From positions 1 to 20,527 of the forward strand of contig JADGRN010000002.1 in the NCBI GenBank assembly GCA_017880825.1: 20,527 nt of DNA, written 5' to 3'. A model generated the notes under the pieces. That model did no database searches. It worked only from the letters and a program-made list of their open reading frames with translations, and was not told the origin of the DNA. The translations under genes and the position numbers were made by a program. Below, piece after piece: positions 8,922 through 15,835 of the stretch (positions are counted from its first letter, which is position 1; the number at the start of each line of letters is the position of its first letter). The stretch comes from Methylophilaceae bacterium. GTDB taxonomy: Bacteria; Pseudomonadota; Gammaproteobacteria; Burkholderiales; Methylophilaceae.

Positions 8922-9269
8922 CTAGTCTTTGTCGCCCAATACCAGGGCGCTTAACGCCCATGAAATCATGCTGTATAACAGCGCCCCCAGTATGCCTGCC
9001 ATCAGACTTTGCACTTCAAAACCTTGCAGAACGTGGCCAACCAGATAAAACAAAACACCGTTGATGACCAAAATGAATAATCCTAAAGTCAGAATCGTCA
9101 CCGGCAAGGTCAGCAGCACCAATACAGGTTTAATCAACATATTGACCAGACCAATCACTGCAGCGGCAATCAGCGCCCCACTCAAGCCGGATACATGTAT
9201 CGAAGGCATCAGATAAGCAACGGCTAATAGCGCGAGCGCATTCAAAAACCAGACAACGAGCAATTTCAT
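8922..9269 (-). CDS. Small holin-like membrane protein (phage holin family 4 / YvlD-like)
   Basis: 115-residue protein with four predicted membrane helices, near residues 3-22, 30-50, 55-80 and 88-110. The repeated hydrophobic pattern (AAAVIGLVNMLIKPVLVLLTLPVTILTLGLF) is typical of the family annotated as phage holin 4_2. Despite that name there are no phage genes nearby; these proteins are common chromosomal housekeeping-type membrane proteins of unknown role, often found between ahcY and metF in betaproteobacteria. The ribosome binding site GGATAAGG lies just before the ATG at 9269. A hairpin stands between it and ahcY. Confidence 0.88.
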   Translation of the reverse strand: MKLLVVWFLNALALLAVAYLMPSIHVSGLSGALIAAAVIGLVNMLIKPVLVLLTLPVTILTLGLFILVINGVLFYLVGHVLQGFEVQSLMAGILGALLYSMISWALSALVLGDKD

Positions 9270-9289
9270 GGCCTTATCCTTTTAATTAA

Positions 9290-9314
9290 CACAACCTGGA
9301 CTAGCCAGGCTGTG
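9290..9314 (-). terminator. Hairpin after ahcY, possible weak terminator or processing site
   Basis: CACAGCCTGG and CCAGGTTGTG (read on the minus strand) form a 10-bp stem with one G-U pair and a 5-base loop, starting about five bases after the ahcY stop. It is followed by TTAATTAA rather than a clean U run, so it may only attenuate or protect the transcript before the holin-like gene and metF. Confidence 0.45.
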
Positions 9315-9319
9315 CAGTC

Positions 9320-10729
9320 TTAATAACGGTAATGCTCCGGCTTGTAAGGCCCTTCCATTGCAACGCCAATGTACGCCGCCTGCTGGTCGGTCAATTGCGT
9401 CAGTTGCGCATTCAGTTTCTTGAGTTGCAATACAGCGACTTTTTCATCCAGATGCTTGGGCAGGATGTAAACACCCACGGGATATTGTTCCGGATGGCTA
9501 AACAGCTCAATTTGCGCGATGGTCTGATTGGCAAAAGACGAACTCATGACATAACTGGGGTGGCCGGTGCCGCATCCCAGATTTACCAAACGTCCCTTGG
9601 CCAGCAATATGATCTTTTTGCCATCCGGGAAAATCACGTGATCGACTTGCGGCTTGATTTCGTCCCACTCATACTTTTCCAGCGATGCCACATCGATCTC
9701 GTTATCAAAGTGACCGATGTTGCAAACAATGGCCTGGTTTTTCATTTTCTGCATGTGCTCATGCGTGATTACATGGTAATTGCCAGTGGCAGTCACAAAG
9801 ATATCCCCATGCGCGCAGGCGTAATCCATGGTCACCACGCGATAGCCTTCCATGGCGGCTTGCAAGGCACAAATCGGATCGATTTCTGTCACCCAGACTT
9901 GCGCAGACAAGGCACGCAAGGCCTGCGCAGAGCCTTTGCCGACATCGCCATAACCGGCTACCACGGCCACCTTGCCTGCGATCATTACGTCTGTTGCGCG
10001 TTTGATGGCGTCCACCAGGGATTCGCGGCAGCCGTAAAGATTATCGAACTTGGACTTGGTCACGGAATCATTGACGTTGATTGCCGGGAACGCCAGGCGG
10101 CCTTCCTTGTGCATTTGGTACAGGCGATGCACCCCCGTAGTAGTTTCCTCGGTCACGCCCTTGATGTGAGCAAGACGCGTGGAATACCACTTGGGGTCAA
10201 GTGCCAGCTTGGCTTTGATGGAGTTGAACAAACAGATTTCTTCTTCAGAACCTGGGTTGTGCAGAACTGAGGCATCGATCTCGGCCTTGGTACCCAGATG
10301 CAGCAGCAATGTGGCGTCGCCGCCATCATCCAGAATCATGTTGGAATAGCCGCCGTCTGGCCACTCAAAAATCCTGTGGGTGTAATCCCAATAGTCTTGC
10401 AGACTCTCACCCTTGACCGCAAACACCGCAGTCCCTCCTGCGGCAATCACCGCAGCCGCGTGATCCTGGGTGGAATAAATATTGCACGACGCCCAGCGCA
10501 CTTCAGCGCCGAGATCCTTGAGGGTTTCAATCAGCACTGCTGTTTGAATGGTCATGTGCAGCGAGCCAGTAATCCGGGCACCGCGCAACGGCTTGGTCAG
10601 CGCATATTCTTCGCGAATCGCCATCAGGCCCGGCATTTCGGTCTCGGCAATGGCAATTTCCTTGCGGCCCCAGGCGTTCAAACTTAAATCGGCAATGACG
10701 TAATCTTTAATGTCAGCCACAGTATTCAT
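9320..10729 (-). CDS. ahcY: Adenosylhomocysteinase (SAH hydrolase)
   Basis: Splits S-adenosylhomocysteine into adenosine and homocysteine, relieving product inhibition of methyltransferases; 469 residues, NAD-dependent, cytoplasmic. Seen: [12 protein letters not shown] (131-142), [10 protein letters not shown] (194-203), the substrate region [13 protein letters not shown] (218-230, Lys226 and Asp229), the NAD motif GYGDVGKG (259-266), the C-terminal [17 protein letters not shown] and the family ending KPEHYRY. It is the long proteobacterial/eukaryotic form with the internal insertion. The start ATG 10729 ([10 protein letters not shown]) has AAGGA eight bases upstream; an earlier in-frame start would lie inside the riboswitch leader. 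It is controlled by the SAH riboswitch upstream and followed by the holin-like gene and metF. Confidence 0.98.
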   Translation of the reverse strand: MNTVADIKDYVIADLSLNAWGRKEIAIAETEMPGLMAIREEYALTKPLRGARITGSLHMTIQTAVLIETLKDLGAEVRWASCNIYSTQDHAAAVIAAGGTAVFAVKGESLQDYWDYTHRIFEWPDGGYSNMILDDGGDATLLLHLGTKAEIDASVLHNPGSEEEICLFNSIKAKLALDPKWYSTRLAHIKGVTEETTTGVHRLYQMHKEGRLAFPAINVNDSVTKSKFDNLYGCRESLVDAIKRATDVMIAGKVAVVAGYGDVGKGSAQALRALSAQVWVTEIDPICALQAAMEGYRVVTMDYACAHGDIFVTATGNYHVITHEHMQKMKNQAIVCNIGHFDNEIDVASLEKYEWDEIKPQVDHVIFPDGKKIILLAKGRLVNLGCGTGHPSYVMSSSFANQTIAQIELFSHPEQYPVGVYILPKHLDEKVAVLQLKKLNAQLTQLTDQQAAYIGVAMEGPYKPEHYRY

Positions 10730-10777
10730 CCTCAATATCCTTGAATGTTGTGGCCGGAGGGAAGGGGTTGGCGCCTT

Positions 10778-10820
10778 GCTCACCCGCATCCCGTGTCCGG
10801 CACGGGTTGGTCAGGTGAAC
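10778..10820 (-). promoter_or_regulatory. Possible expression platform of the SAH riboswitch
   Basis: GTTCACC (10820-10814), which includes part of the pseudoknot strand of the aptamer, can pair with GGTGAGC (10784-10778), with one G-U. Inside this helix CCCGTG (10806-10801) pairs with CACGGG (10795-10790). The structure cannot form together with the aptamer pseudoknot. No U run follows, so it is not a standard terminator. A pyrimidine stretch CCTTCCCTCC (10765-10756) could pair with the purine-rich ribosome binding region (10742-10730). The pairing is visible; the switching role is inference. Confidence 0.4.
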
Positions 10821-10901
10821 GCCGTTTGCAGAGTAATCATCCTGCAAACCGAGCCTGGGGGCAGAAAAATTTCTGGCAGCCCTCGCAGCGTTCCTCGGTT
10901 A
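10811..10901 (-). ncRNA. SAH riboswitch upstream of ahcY
   Basis: The 5' leader of ahcY matches the known SAH (S-adenosylhomocysteine) riboswitch, an ON switch for SAH recycling genes. On the minus strand I see ACCGAGGAACGCTGCGAGG, later CCAGGCTCGG, then ACGGCGTTCACC, in the order and spacing of the family. P1 pairs AACCGAG (10900-10894) with CTCGGTT (10853-10847). A variable hairpin pairs TTTGCAG (10848-10842) with CTGCAAA (10831-10825). The pseudoknot pairs GAACGC (10893-10888) with GCGTTC (10822-10817). As I remember the family consensus it is GAGCGC/GCGCUC, so one pair is changed on both sides together, which supports a functional structure. Confidence 0.95.
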
Positions 10902-10908
10902 ATGCTTA

Positions 10909-10938
10909 ATTATAAAGCGAAATTTGTCTTCTTGTAAA
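10909..10938 (-). promoter_or_regulatory. Promoter of the ahcY riboswitch transcript
   Basis: TTTACA (10938-10933), an 18-bp spacer and a perfect TATAAT (10914-10909). The predicted transcription start, about 7 bases on near 10901-10902, falls right at the first paired base of the riboswitch. The promoter lies after the metK stop codon, so ahcY can be expressed independently of metK. Confidence 0.8.
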
Positions 10939-10953
10939 CCTGGCGCAGCTTTT

Positions 10954-12117
10954 CTAGATGCCAGCGGCAGCCTTCAGCATGGCTGCTTTGTCGATTGCTT
11001 CCCAGGTAAATTCCGGTTCATCACGGCCAAAATGTCCATAGGCAGCAGTCTTGGCGTAAATTGGCCGCAGCAGATCAAGCATCTGCACGATGCCTTTAGG
11101 ACGCAGATCAAAATGCTCCAGCACCAGCTTGGTCAGCACTTCGTTGGAGACTTTTCCCGTGCCATAAGTTTCCACCATCACGCTGGTTGGGCGCGCTACA
11201 CCAATCGCATAGGACACCTGCAGCAGGCAACGTGAAGCCAGGCCGGCAGCGACAATGTTCTTCGCCACATAGCGCGCGGCGTAGGCAGCCGAGCGATCGA
11301 CCTTGGATGGGTCTTTACCGGAGAAAGCCCCGCCGCCATGCGGCGCAGCGCCGCCATAGGTATCCACGATAATCTTGCGTCCAGTCAGACCACAATCGCC
11401 TTGCGGGCCGCCGATGACGAAACGTCCGGTTGGATTGACCAGATATTTGATTTCACCCTTGATCAAAGCCTTTGGCAGCACCGGTTTGATAATTTCTTCG
11501 ATGACCGCCTCGCGTATCGCCTCCAGGGCCATTTCCGGGGCGTGCTGTGTAGAAAGCACGATGGTATCAATAGAATCCGGTTTGTTGTCCACGTACTTCA
11601 CGGTCACCTGGCTCTTGGCGTCGGGACGCAGCCACGGCAGGCGGCCATCCTTGCGCAATTGCGATTGACGCTCCATCAAACGATGCGCCAGCCAGATCGG
11701 CAACGGCATCAGTTGTGGGGTTTCGTCGCAGGCATAGCCAAACATCAGGCCTTGATCACCGGCGCCCTGATCCAGCGAGTCATCGTAAGCCTTGTTCACG
11801 CCTTGCGCGATGTCCGGCGATTGTTTGTCATAAGCCACCAGCACCGCACACCCTTTGTAATCGATGCCGTATTCCGTGTTGTCATAGCCGATGCGCTTGA
11901 TGGTATCGCGCGCCACATGAATGTAGTCGACATTGGCAGCGGTGGTGATTTCACCCGCCAACACCACCAGCCCGGTGTTGCACAGGGTCTCCGCAGCGAT
12001 GCGGGAATGCTTGTCCTGCGCCAGAATGGCATCGACAATGGCATCGGAAATCTGGTCAGCCACCTTGTCAGGATGACCTTCGGAGACAGATTCGGAAGTA
12101 AACAGGTATTCGCTCAT
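10954..12117 (-). CDS. metK: S-adenosylmethionine synthetase
   Basis: Makes S-adenosylmethionine from methionine and ATP; 387 residues, usual length, cytoplasmic homotetramer. Seen: [15 protein letters not shown] with the ATP/methionine motif GHPDK (14-18), the loop [15 protein letters not shown] (118-132), [17 protein letters not shown] (232-248) and the phosphate loop [16 protein letters not shown] (261-276). The start is ATG 12117 ([10 protein letters not shown]); the open frame upstream is untranslated leader that happens to read as hydrophobic sequence. The Shine-Dalgarno is poor. It is divergent from dapF and heads the metK-ahcY-holin-metF group, although ahcY has its own promoter. Confidence 0.98.
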   Translation of the reverse strand: MSEYLFTSESVSEGHPDKVADQISDAIVDAILAQDKHSRIAAETLCNTGLVVLAGEITTAANVDYIHVARDTIKRIGYDNTEYGIDYKGCAVLVAYDKQSPDIAQGVNKAYDDSLDQGAGDQGLMFGYACDETPQLMPLPIWLAHRLMERQSQLRKDGRLPWLRPDAKSQVTVKYVDNKPDSIDTIVLSTQHAPEMALEAIREAVIEEIIKPVLPKALIKGEIKYLVNPTGRFVIGGPQGDCGLTGRKIIVDTYGGAAPHGGGAFSGKDPSKVDRSAAYAARYVAKNIVAAGLASRCLLQVSYAIGVARPTSVMVETYGTGKVSNEVLTKLVLEHFDLRPKGIVQMLDLLRPIYAKTAAYGHFGRDEPEFTWEAIDKAAMLKAAAGI

Positions 12118-12121
12118 ATGC

Positions 12122-12168
12122 TTGGCAATCAATAGCAAAAAGATTGCTAGAATAGCAAATACTGTCAA
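12122..12168. promoter_or_regulatory. Divergent metK/dapF promoter region with a 15-bp palindrome
   Basis: The 72-bp gap between metK and dapF holds a perfect inverted repeat TTGCTA-GAA-TAGCAA (12144-12158). On the minus strand a consensus -35, TTGACA (12168-12163), for metK has the palindrome in its spacer; the matching -10 (AATCTT, 12145-12140) is poor. On the plus strand an extended -10, TGCTAGAAT (12145-12153), for dapF lies inside the palindrome, with TTGGCA at 12122-12127, rather far upstream. AATAGCAA occurs twice, 20 bp apart (12131 and 12151), and GCAATC (12125) is inverted as GATTGC (12142). It looks like an operator for both genes; the regulator is unknown. Confidence 0.5.
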
Positions 12169-12189
12169 ATTCAAAAAGCAATTCATTAA

Positions 12190-13023
12190 ATGAAGCTTGA
12201 ATTCACCAAGATGCAGGGCATAGGCAATGATTTTGTGGTGGTCGATGCCTACACAAAACCTGTTTTGCTTTCCCAGTCACAAATCCGGCGTATTGCCGAC
12301 CGCCATTTTGGCGTAGGCTGTGACCAATTATTGATGGTGGAACGACCTACACAGCCAGACACTGATTTCCGTTATCGCATATTCAATGCCGATGGCGGTG
12401 AAGTGGAGCAATGCGGCAACGGTGCACGCTGTTTTGTGCGCTTTGTGCATGACAAAGGTTTGTCCAATAAAACACGAATTCGCGTTGAGACCGCCAGCGG
12501 CATCATCACACCCGCGCTGGAAAGCAACGGTCAAGTCACCGTGAATATGGGCCTGCCTCATTTTGAACCTGCCGTGATTCCTTTTGTTGCAGACAAAATG
12601 GCGTCCACCTACCAGTTAACTGTGGCCGATAGAGAAATCGTCATCAGCGCGCTGTCCATGGGCAATCCGCATGCCGTACAAATGGTCGATAATGTGGATA
12701 CTGCGCCGGTAAGGCAGCAAGGGCCGTTGATTGAATCACATGCGCGCTTTCCGCAAAGGGTCAACGCAGGCTACATGCAGATTTTAGAGCGCCAACACAT
12801 TCGTTTGCGGGTTTTTGAACGTGGCGCTGGCGAAACCCTGGCCTGCGGCACCGGCGCTTGTGCCGCTAGCGTTGCCGGGATACAGCTAGGCAAGCTCGAA
12901 TCACCGGTGCTCGTCAGCATGCGCGGCGGCGAGCTGGTGATACGCTGGGATGGAGCAAACTCGCCAGTCTGGATGACTGGGCCGGCAGAAACCGTATTCG
13001 ATGGACAAATCATCCTGTCATAA
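12190..13023 (+). CDS. dapF: Diaminopimelate epimerase
   Basis: PLP-independent epimerase converting LL- to meso-diaminopimelate for lysine and peptidoglycan synthesis; 277 residues, normal length. The two catalytic cysteines are present in their motifs: Cys75 in [10 protein letters not shown] and Cys219 in [12 protein letters not shown]. The N-terminus [20 protein letters not shown] fits the family, so ATG 12190 is the start; the Shine-Dalgarno is weak. It is the first gene of dapF-DUF484-xerC, a conserved arrangement (with yigA-type DUF484 and xerC) in proteobacteria. Confidence 0.97.
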   Translation: MKLEFTKMQGIGNDFVVVDAYTKPVLLSQSQIRRIADRHFGVGCDQLLMVERPTQPDTDFRYRIFNADGGEVEQCGNGARCFVRFVHDKGLSNKTRIRVETASGIITPALESNGQVTVNMGLPHFEPAVIPFVADKMASTYQLTVADREIVISALSMGNPHAVQMVDNVDTAPVRQQGPLIESHARFPQRVNAGYMQILERQHIRLRVFERGAGETLACGTGACAASVAGIQLGKLESPVLVSMRGGELVIRWDGANSPVWMTGPAETVFDGQIILS

Positions 13024-13078
13024 GGCATCGCCTTGATAAAACAGCACTGCCACTTTAACCATAGCAGAAGGAGCTTAC

Positions 13079-13753
13079 ATGCAAGCCAGCAAAGACCAAA
13101 TCAGCGAAGACCAAGTTAGCGCTTACCTGCGCGAAAACCCGCAATTTTTTGAGCGCAACCCGGTGCTGCTGTCCGAAATGTATCTGCCCAGTCCGCATGG
13201 GGGCGGCACTATATCGCTGGCAGAACGTCAACAGCTGGCGCAACGCGACAGAATCCGAGTGCTGGAAGTGAAATTATCCGAGCTGCTGCATTTTGGTGAA
13301 GAAAATGATGCCATCAGCGACAAAGTGCACAGCTTATGCCTGGGCATAATCGCTGCCGAAGACTTTCAGGCATTGACGCAACTAGTGACACAAAATCTGC
13401 GTGAAGACTTCCAGGTGCCACATGCGGCAATACGTCTTTGGGCTACGCCAAAAGACAGCACTGACGCGACCAGTGAAGAATTCAATGAGGTGGATGACGA
13501 AGTGAAAAGCTGGACGCAAGGACTGGTGACACCGTATTGCGGCCACCGTCCCGGACTGGAACTGAATGGCTGGTTTGACGAAACCGCCGCACCTAAATCC
13601 TTCGCCCTGATCGCCTTGCGCGGCGAACAGGCCTTTGGCTTGCTGGCACTGGCCTCTGATGATGAGCAGCGCTTTTATCCGGCCATGGGCACCCTTTACC
13701 TCAAGCGCATCGGCGAAATGGTGAGTGCCGCGCTGCGAGGTCACCTTCAATAA
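13079..13753 (+). CDS. DUF484 family protein
   Basis: 224-residue cytoplasmic protein of the DUF484 family (GAF-like fold), function not established. Seen: the N-terminal helical part VSAYLRENPQFFERNPVLLSEM, a likely short coiled coil around residues 45-75, and the GAF-like C-terminal part ending in LKRIGEMVSAAL. The ribosome binding site AGAAGGAG is strong and well placed. It is found between dapF and xerC, its usual place in proteobacteria. Confidence 0.92.
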   Translation: MQASKDQISEDQVSAYLRENPQFFERNPVLLSEMYLPSPHGGGTISLAERQQLAQRDRIRVLEVKLSELLHFGEENDAISDKVHSLCLGIIAAEDFQALTQLVTQNLREDFQVPHAAIRLWATPKDSTDATSEEFNEVDDEVKSWTQGLVTPYCGHRPGLELNGWFDETAAPKSFALIALRGEQAFGLLALASDDEQRFYPAMGTLYLKRIGEMVSAALRGHLQ

Positions 13754-13787
13754 GCATGTTTGGATCAGGCATAGCAGAGTTTAACCG

Positions 13788-14672
13788 ATGATCGATTATC
13801 TGCATGGCTACCTTGACTATCTGGCCCACGAGCGTGGCTTAAGCCCGCTGACACGCGAAAATTATGCGCGCGACATCCGGCTTTTGCTGCAACTGGCAGA
13901 CCAGCAGCCAAGTTTAAACGATCTGCAGCCCCAGCATATCCGACGTTATGTCGCCACGCTACATGGACGCGGACTGGGGGGCAACAGCATCGCGCGCGCG
14001 CTCTCCGCCTGGCGCGGTTTTTTTGAGTATCTGGGGCAGCGTCATGGCTTCAAGAGCAATCCTTGTGTCGGCATGCGCGCGCCCAAATCACCCAAAAATC
14101 TGCCTCAGGCGCTATCTCCGGAACAGGCTGTAAAGCTGGTGGATATAGAAGATTCTGATTTACTGGCCTTGCGCGACCACGCCATACTTGAGCTGTTTTA
14201 TTCCTCCGGCCTGCGCCTGGCAGAACTGGTTGGGCTGGATATAGGCGCACTGGATCTGAACAGCGGCACTGTCACCGTCACCGGCAAAGGCTCCAAAACC
14301 CGCATCGTGCCGGTGGGCAGCCATGCCATCAAAGCCATACGCAACTGGCTGCATGAGCGCGCGCTTTTAGCGCAAACCGATAATCCGGCGCTGTTTACCA
14401 ATCAAAAGGGGCGTCGCCTCACCGCGCGCGCGGTGCAATACCGCATCAAACAGTGGGCAATAAAACAAGGCATCAATAGCGACGTGCATCCGCACATGCT
14501 GCGCCACAGCTTTGCCACGCACGTGCTGCAGTCCAGTGGTGATTTGCGCGCCGTGCAGGAAATGCTCGGCCATGCCAATATCAGCACCACGCAGATTTAT
14601 ACGCACTTGGATTTCCAGCATCTCGCCAAGGTTTATGATGCCGCGCATCCGCGCGCAAAAAAGCGCTCTTAA
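13788..14672 (+). CDS. xerC: Site-specific tyrosine recombinase XerC
   Basis: Resolves chromosome dimers at dif together with XerD; 294 residues. An N-terminal SAM-like DNA-binding domain covers residues 1-95 (LSPLTRENYARDIRLLL). The catalytic domain has the complete set: Arg143 (SGLRLAEL), Lys167 (GKGSK), His236 and Arg239 (HPHMLRHSFATH), His262 (LGHANIS) and Tyr271 (QIYTHLD). These line up with E. coli XerC R148, K172, H240, R243, H266 and Y275 with a constant offset of 4-5. The place after dapF-DUF484 and the length separate it from phage integrases and from XerD. Confidence 0.96.
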   Translation: MIDYLHGYLDYLAHERGLSPLTRENYARDIRLLLQLADQQPSLNDLQPQHIRRYVATLHGRGLGGNSIARALSAWRGFFEYLGQRHGFKSNPCVGMRAPKSPKNLPQALSPEQAVKLVDIEDSDLLALRDHAILELFYSSGLRLAELVGLDIGALDLNSGTVTVTGKGSKTRIVPVGSHAIKAIRNWLHERALLAQTDNPALFTNQKGRRLTARAVQYRIKQWAIKQGINSDVHPHMLRHSFATHVLQSSGDLRAVQEMLGHANISTTQIYTHLDFQHLAKVYDAAHPRAKKRS

Positions 14673-14741
14673 ATAAACCTGCTTTAAACAAAATTAATGC
14701 GCTCTACCGCACAAAATAATCGTTGAACTTGTGGCAAGATA

Positions 14742-14752
14742 TGTGATTCACA
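14742..14752. repeat. 11-bp palindrome upstream of sodB
   Basis: TGTGATTCACA is a perfect inverted repeat about 43 bp before the sodB ATG, inside an AT-rich 122-bp gap that must hold the sodB promoter. The spacing between its arms (1 bp) is wrong for a CRP site (6 bp). I cannot assign a clear -35/-10 pair nearby, so its role is open. Confidence 0.3.
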
Positions 14753-14794
14753 AATTTTACCGTTTCTCCTCCTCATTTTATTAAAGGATTCTCC

Positions 14795-15376
14795 ATGGAA
14801 CACCAACTACCTGCATTGCCCTACGCCAAGAACGCGCTGGAACCAGTGATATCTGCCGAAACCATTGAATATCATTATGGCAAACATCACCAGACCTACG
14901 TCACCAACCTCAATAACCTGATCAAGGGTACCGAGTTTGAAAACGCCAGCCTGGAAGAAATCATTGTGAAATCTACCGGCGGCATTTTTAATAACGCTGC
15001 CCAGGTATGGAACCACACTTTCTACTGGAACGGCTTCAAGCCTAATGGCGGCGGTGCTCCGACTGGCGAACTGGCCGCAGCGATTGATAAAGCCTTCGGC
15101 TCATTCGACGAATTCAAGAAACAGTTCTCGCAAAAAGCCATCACCACGTTCGGTTCCGGCTGGGCCTGGCTGGTTAAAAACAAGGATGGCAGCCTGAGCC
15201 TGGAAAGTACCAGCAACGCCGCCACACCAATGACCAACGGCCAAACCGCGCTGCTCACCATTGACGTGTGGGAACACGCTTACTACATCGATTACCGCAA
15301 CGCGCGCGCAAAGTATGTAGAAGAGTTCTGGAACATCGTGAACTGGGATTTTGTCGCAGCCAACTTCAAGTCCTAA
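14795..15376 (+). CDS. sodB: Superoxide dismutase, iron type
   Basis: Cytoplasmic superoxide dismutase, 193 residues. Metal ligands His27 (EYHYGKHH), His74 (VWNHTFYW), Asp157 and His161 ([10 protein letters not shown]) are all present. Gln70 in NNAAQVWNH, and no Gly-Gln in the later manganese position, point to iron. The AAAGGA ribosome binding site is seven bases before the ATG. No signal peptide. It is a single gene: the 122-bp gap from xerC is AT-rich and a hairpin follows the stop. Confidence 0.97.
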   Translation: MEHQLPALPYAKNALEPVISAETIEYHYGKHHQTYVTNLNNLIKGTEFENASLEEIIVKSTGGIFNNAAQVWNHTFYWNGFKPNGGGAPTGELAAAIDKAFGSFDEFKKQFSQKAITTFGSGWAWLVKNKDGSLSLESTSNAATPMTNGQTALLTIDVWEHAYYIDYRNARAKYVEEFWNIVNWDFVAANFKS

Positions 15377-15395
15377 GATTTTAGATCGCTTCAAA

Positions 15396-15431
15396 GGCAA
15401 TAAGGGCCGCCCTCAAGCCACCCTTATTGTC
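15396..15431 (+). terminator. Hairpin after sodB
   Basis: CAATAAGGG (15398-15406) pairs with CCCTTATTG (15421-15429), extended by a G-U and a G-C pair to 11 bp, around a 14-base loop. It lies 20 bases after the sodB stop. No T run follows on the plus strand, so termination may be weak. Confidence 0.45.
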
Positions 15432-15454
15432 TAATGCGCCAGGTCTGTTAGAAT
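15427..15454 (+). promoter_or_regulatory. Promoter for the metal-uptake genes, predicting a leaderless mRNA
   Basis: TTGTCT (15427-15432), 16 bp, TAGAAT (15449-15454). The expected start of transcription, about 7 bases after the -10, is the A of the ATG at 15461. The gene has no ribosome binding site, which fits a leaderless message. Confidence 0.45.
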
Positions 15455-15460
15455 CGTTTT

Positions 15461-15772
15461 ATGTTACGCCGTGTAATACTCACTTTTGCACTTGCCCTGC
15501 TGTTCGGCCTTGGCCAGCAGGGCGCGATGGTGCACGAGATTTCGCACTATGCGGATTTAGTACCCTTGTCCCATCGGCAGGATAAGGCACCGCACTCCCC
15601 GGTATGCGATAAGTGTCTGGTTTATGGTGAGCTTGCCAACGCGCTGACCGTTAGCCACTTCTCGCCGGTCCTGCTAGCTACAGTCTATGAGCCAATTCAA
15701 TATACTGCAGCTACACATCTCAACCCTCCGCTCTACGCCTATTCCGCTCGTGCTCCACCTCAACTCGCTTAA
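15461..15772 (+). CDS. Small exported Cys/His protein of a metal-uptake locus
   Basis: 103-residue protein that I cannot name with certainty. It begins with a hydrophobic signal or anchor (VILTFALALLFGLGQQGAM). The next part is rich in His and Cys (HEISHYADLVPLSHR, then HSPVCDKCLVYGEL), which suggests metal or redox binding outside the cytoplasm; the C-terminus is YSARAPPQLA. It resembles small proteins annotated as DUF2946-like or hypothetical that stand next to metal transport genes. It is first in a plus-strand run with an outer-membrane barrel, a metal-binding protein and a permease. There is no Shine-Dalgarno before the ATG. Confidence 0.7.
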   Translation: MLRRVILTFALALLFGLGQQGAMVHEISHYADLVPLSHRQDKAPHSPVCDKCLVYGELANALTVSHFSPVLLATVYEPIQYTAATHLNPPLYAYSARAPPQLA

Positions 15773-15789
15773 CAACTAAATCTTCAGTC

Positions 15790-15807
15790 CGGCCATCATT
15801 ATGGCCG
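15790..15807 (+). terminator. Hairpin between the small Cys/His gene and the outer-membrane barrel gene
   Basis: CGGCCAT-CATT-ATGGCCG is a perfect 7-bp stem with a tetraloop, followed by a T-rich stretch (ATGTTGTTATTTGTT). It could reduce transcription into the downstream gene or mark an mRNA processing point. There are too few consecutive Ts for a confident intrinsic terminator. Confidence 0.35.
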
Positions 15808-15835
15808 ATGTTGTTATTTGTTATGCGAGGATATC

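Noticed and set aside
8922..9269. Holin-like gene as a prophage trace
   Set aside because: There are no other phage genes or att-like repeats; this family is common in chromosomes and sits at a conserved position between ahcY and metF.
9332..10270. 312-codon open frame on the plus strand opposite ahcY
   Set aside because: Antisense to an intact, highly conserved SAH hydrolase; no ribosome binding site or recognisable domain.
11338..12135. 265-codon open frame on the plus strand opposite metK
   Set aside because: Antisense shadow of a fully intact metK; residue use reflects the reverse frame.
12118..12186. Hydrophobic N-terminal extension of MetK ([21 protein letters not shown])
   Set aside because: MetK is cytoplasmic and begins at [10 protein letters not shown]; the extension is AT-rich promoter DNA read as protein.
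13788..14672. Tyrosine recombinase as integrase of a mobile element
   Set aside because: Length, catalytic residue spacing and dapF-DUF484 context identify it as housekeeping XerC.
15431..15835. Zur or Fur box before the metal-uptake genes
   Set aside because: Only single half-site-like pieces (TGTTA, TTGTTATTTGTTATG) are present; no inverted repeat of the right form.
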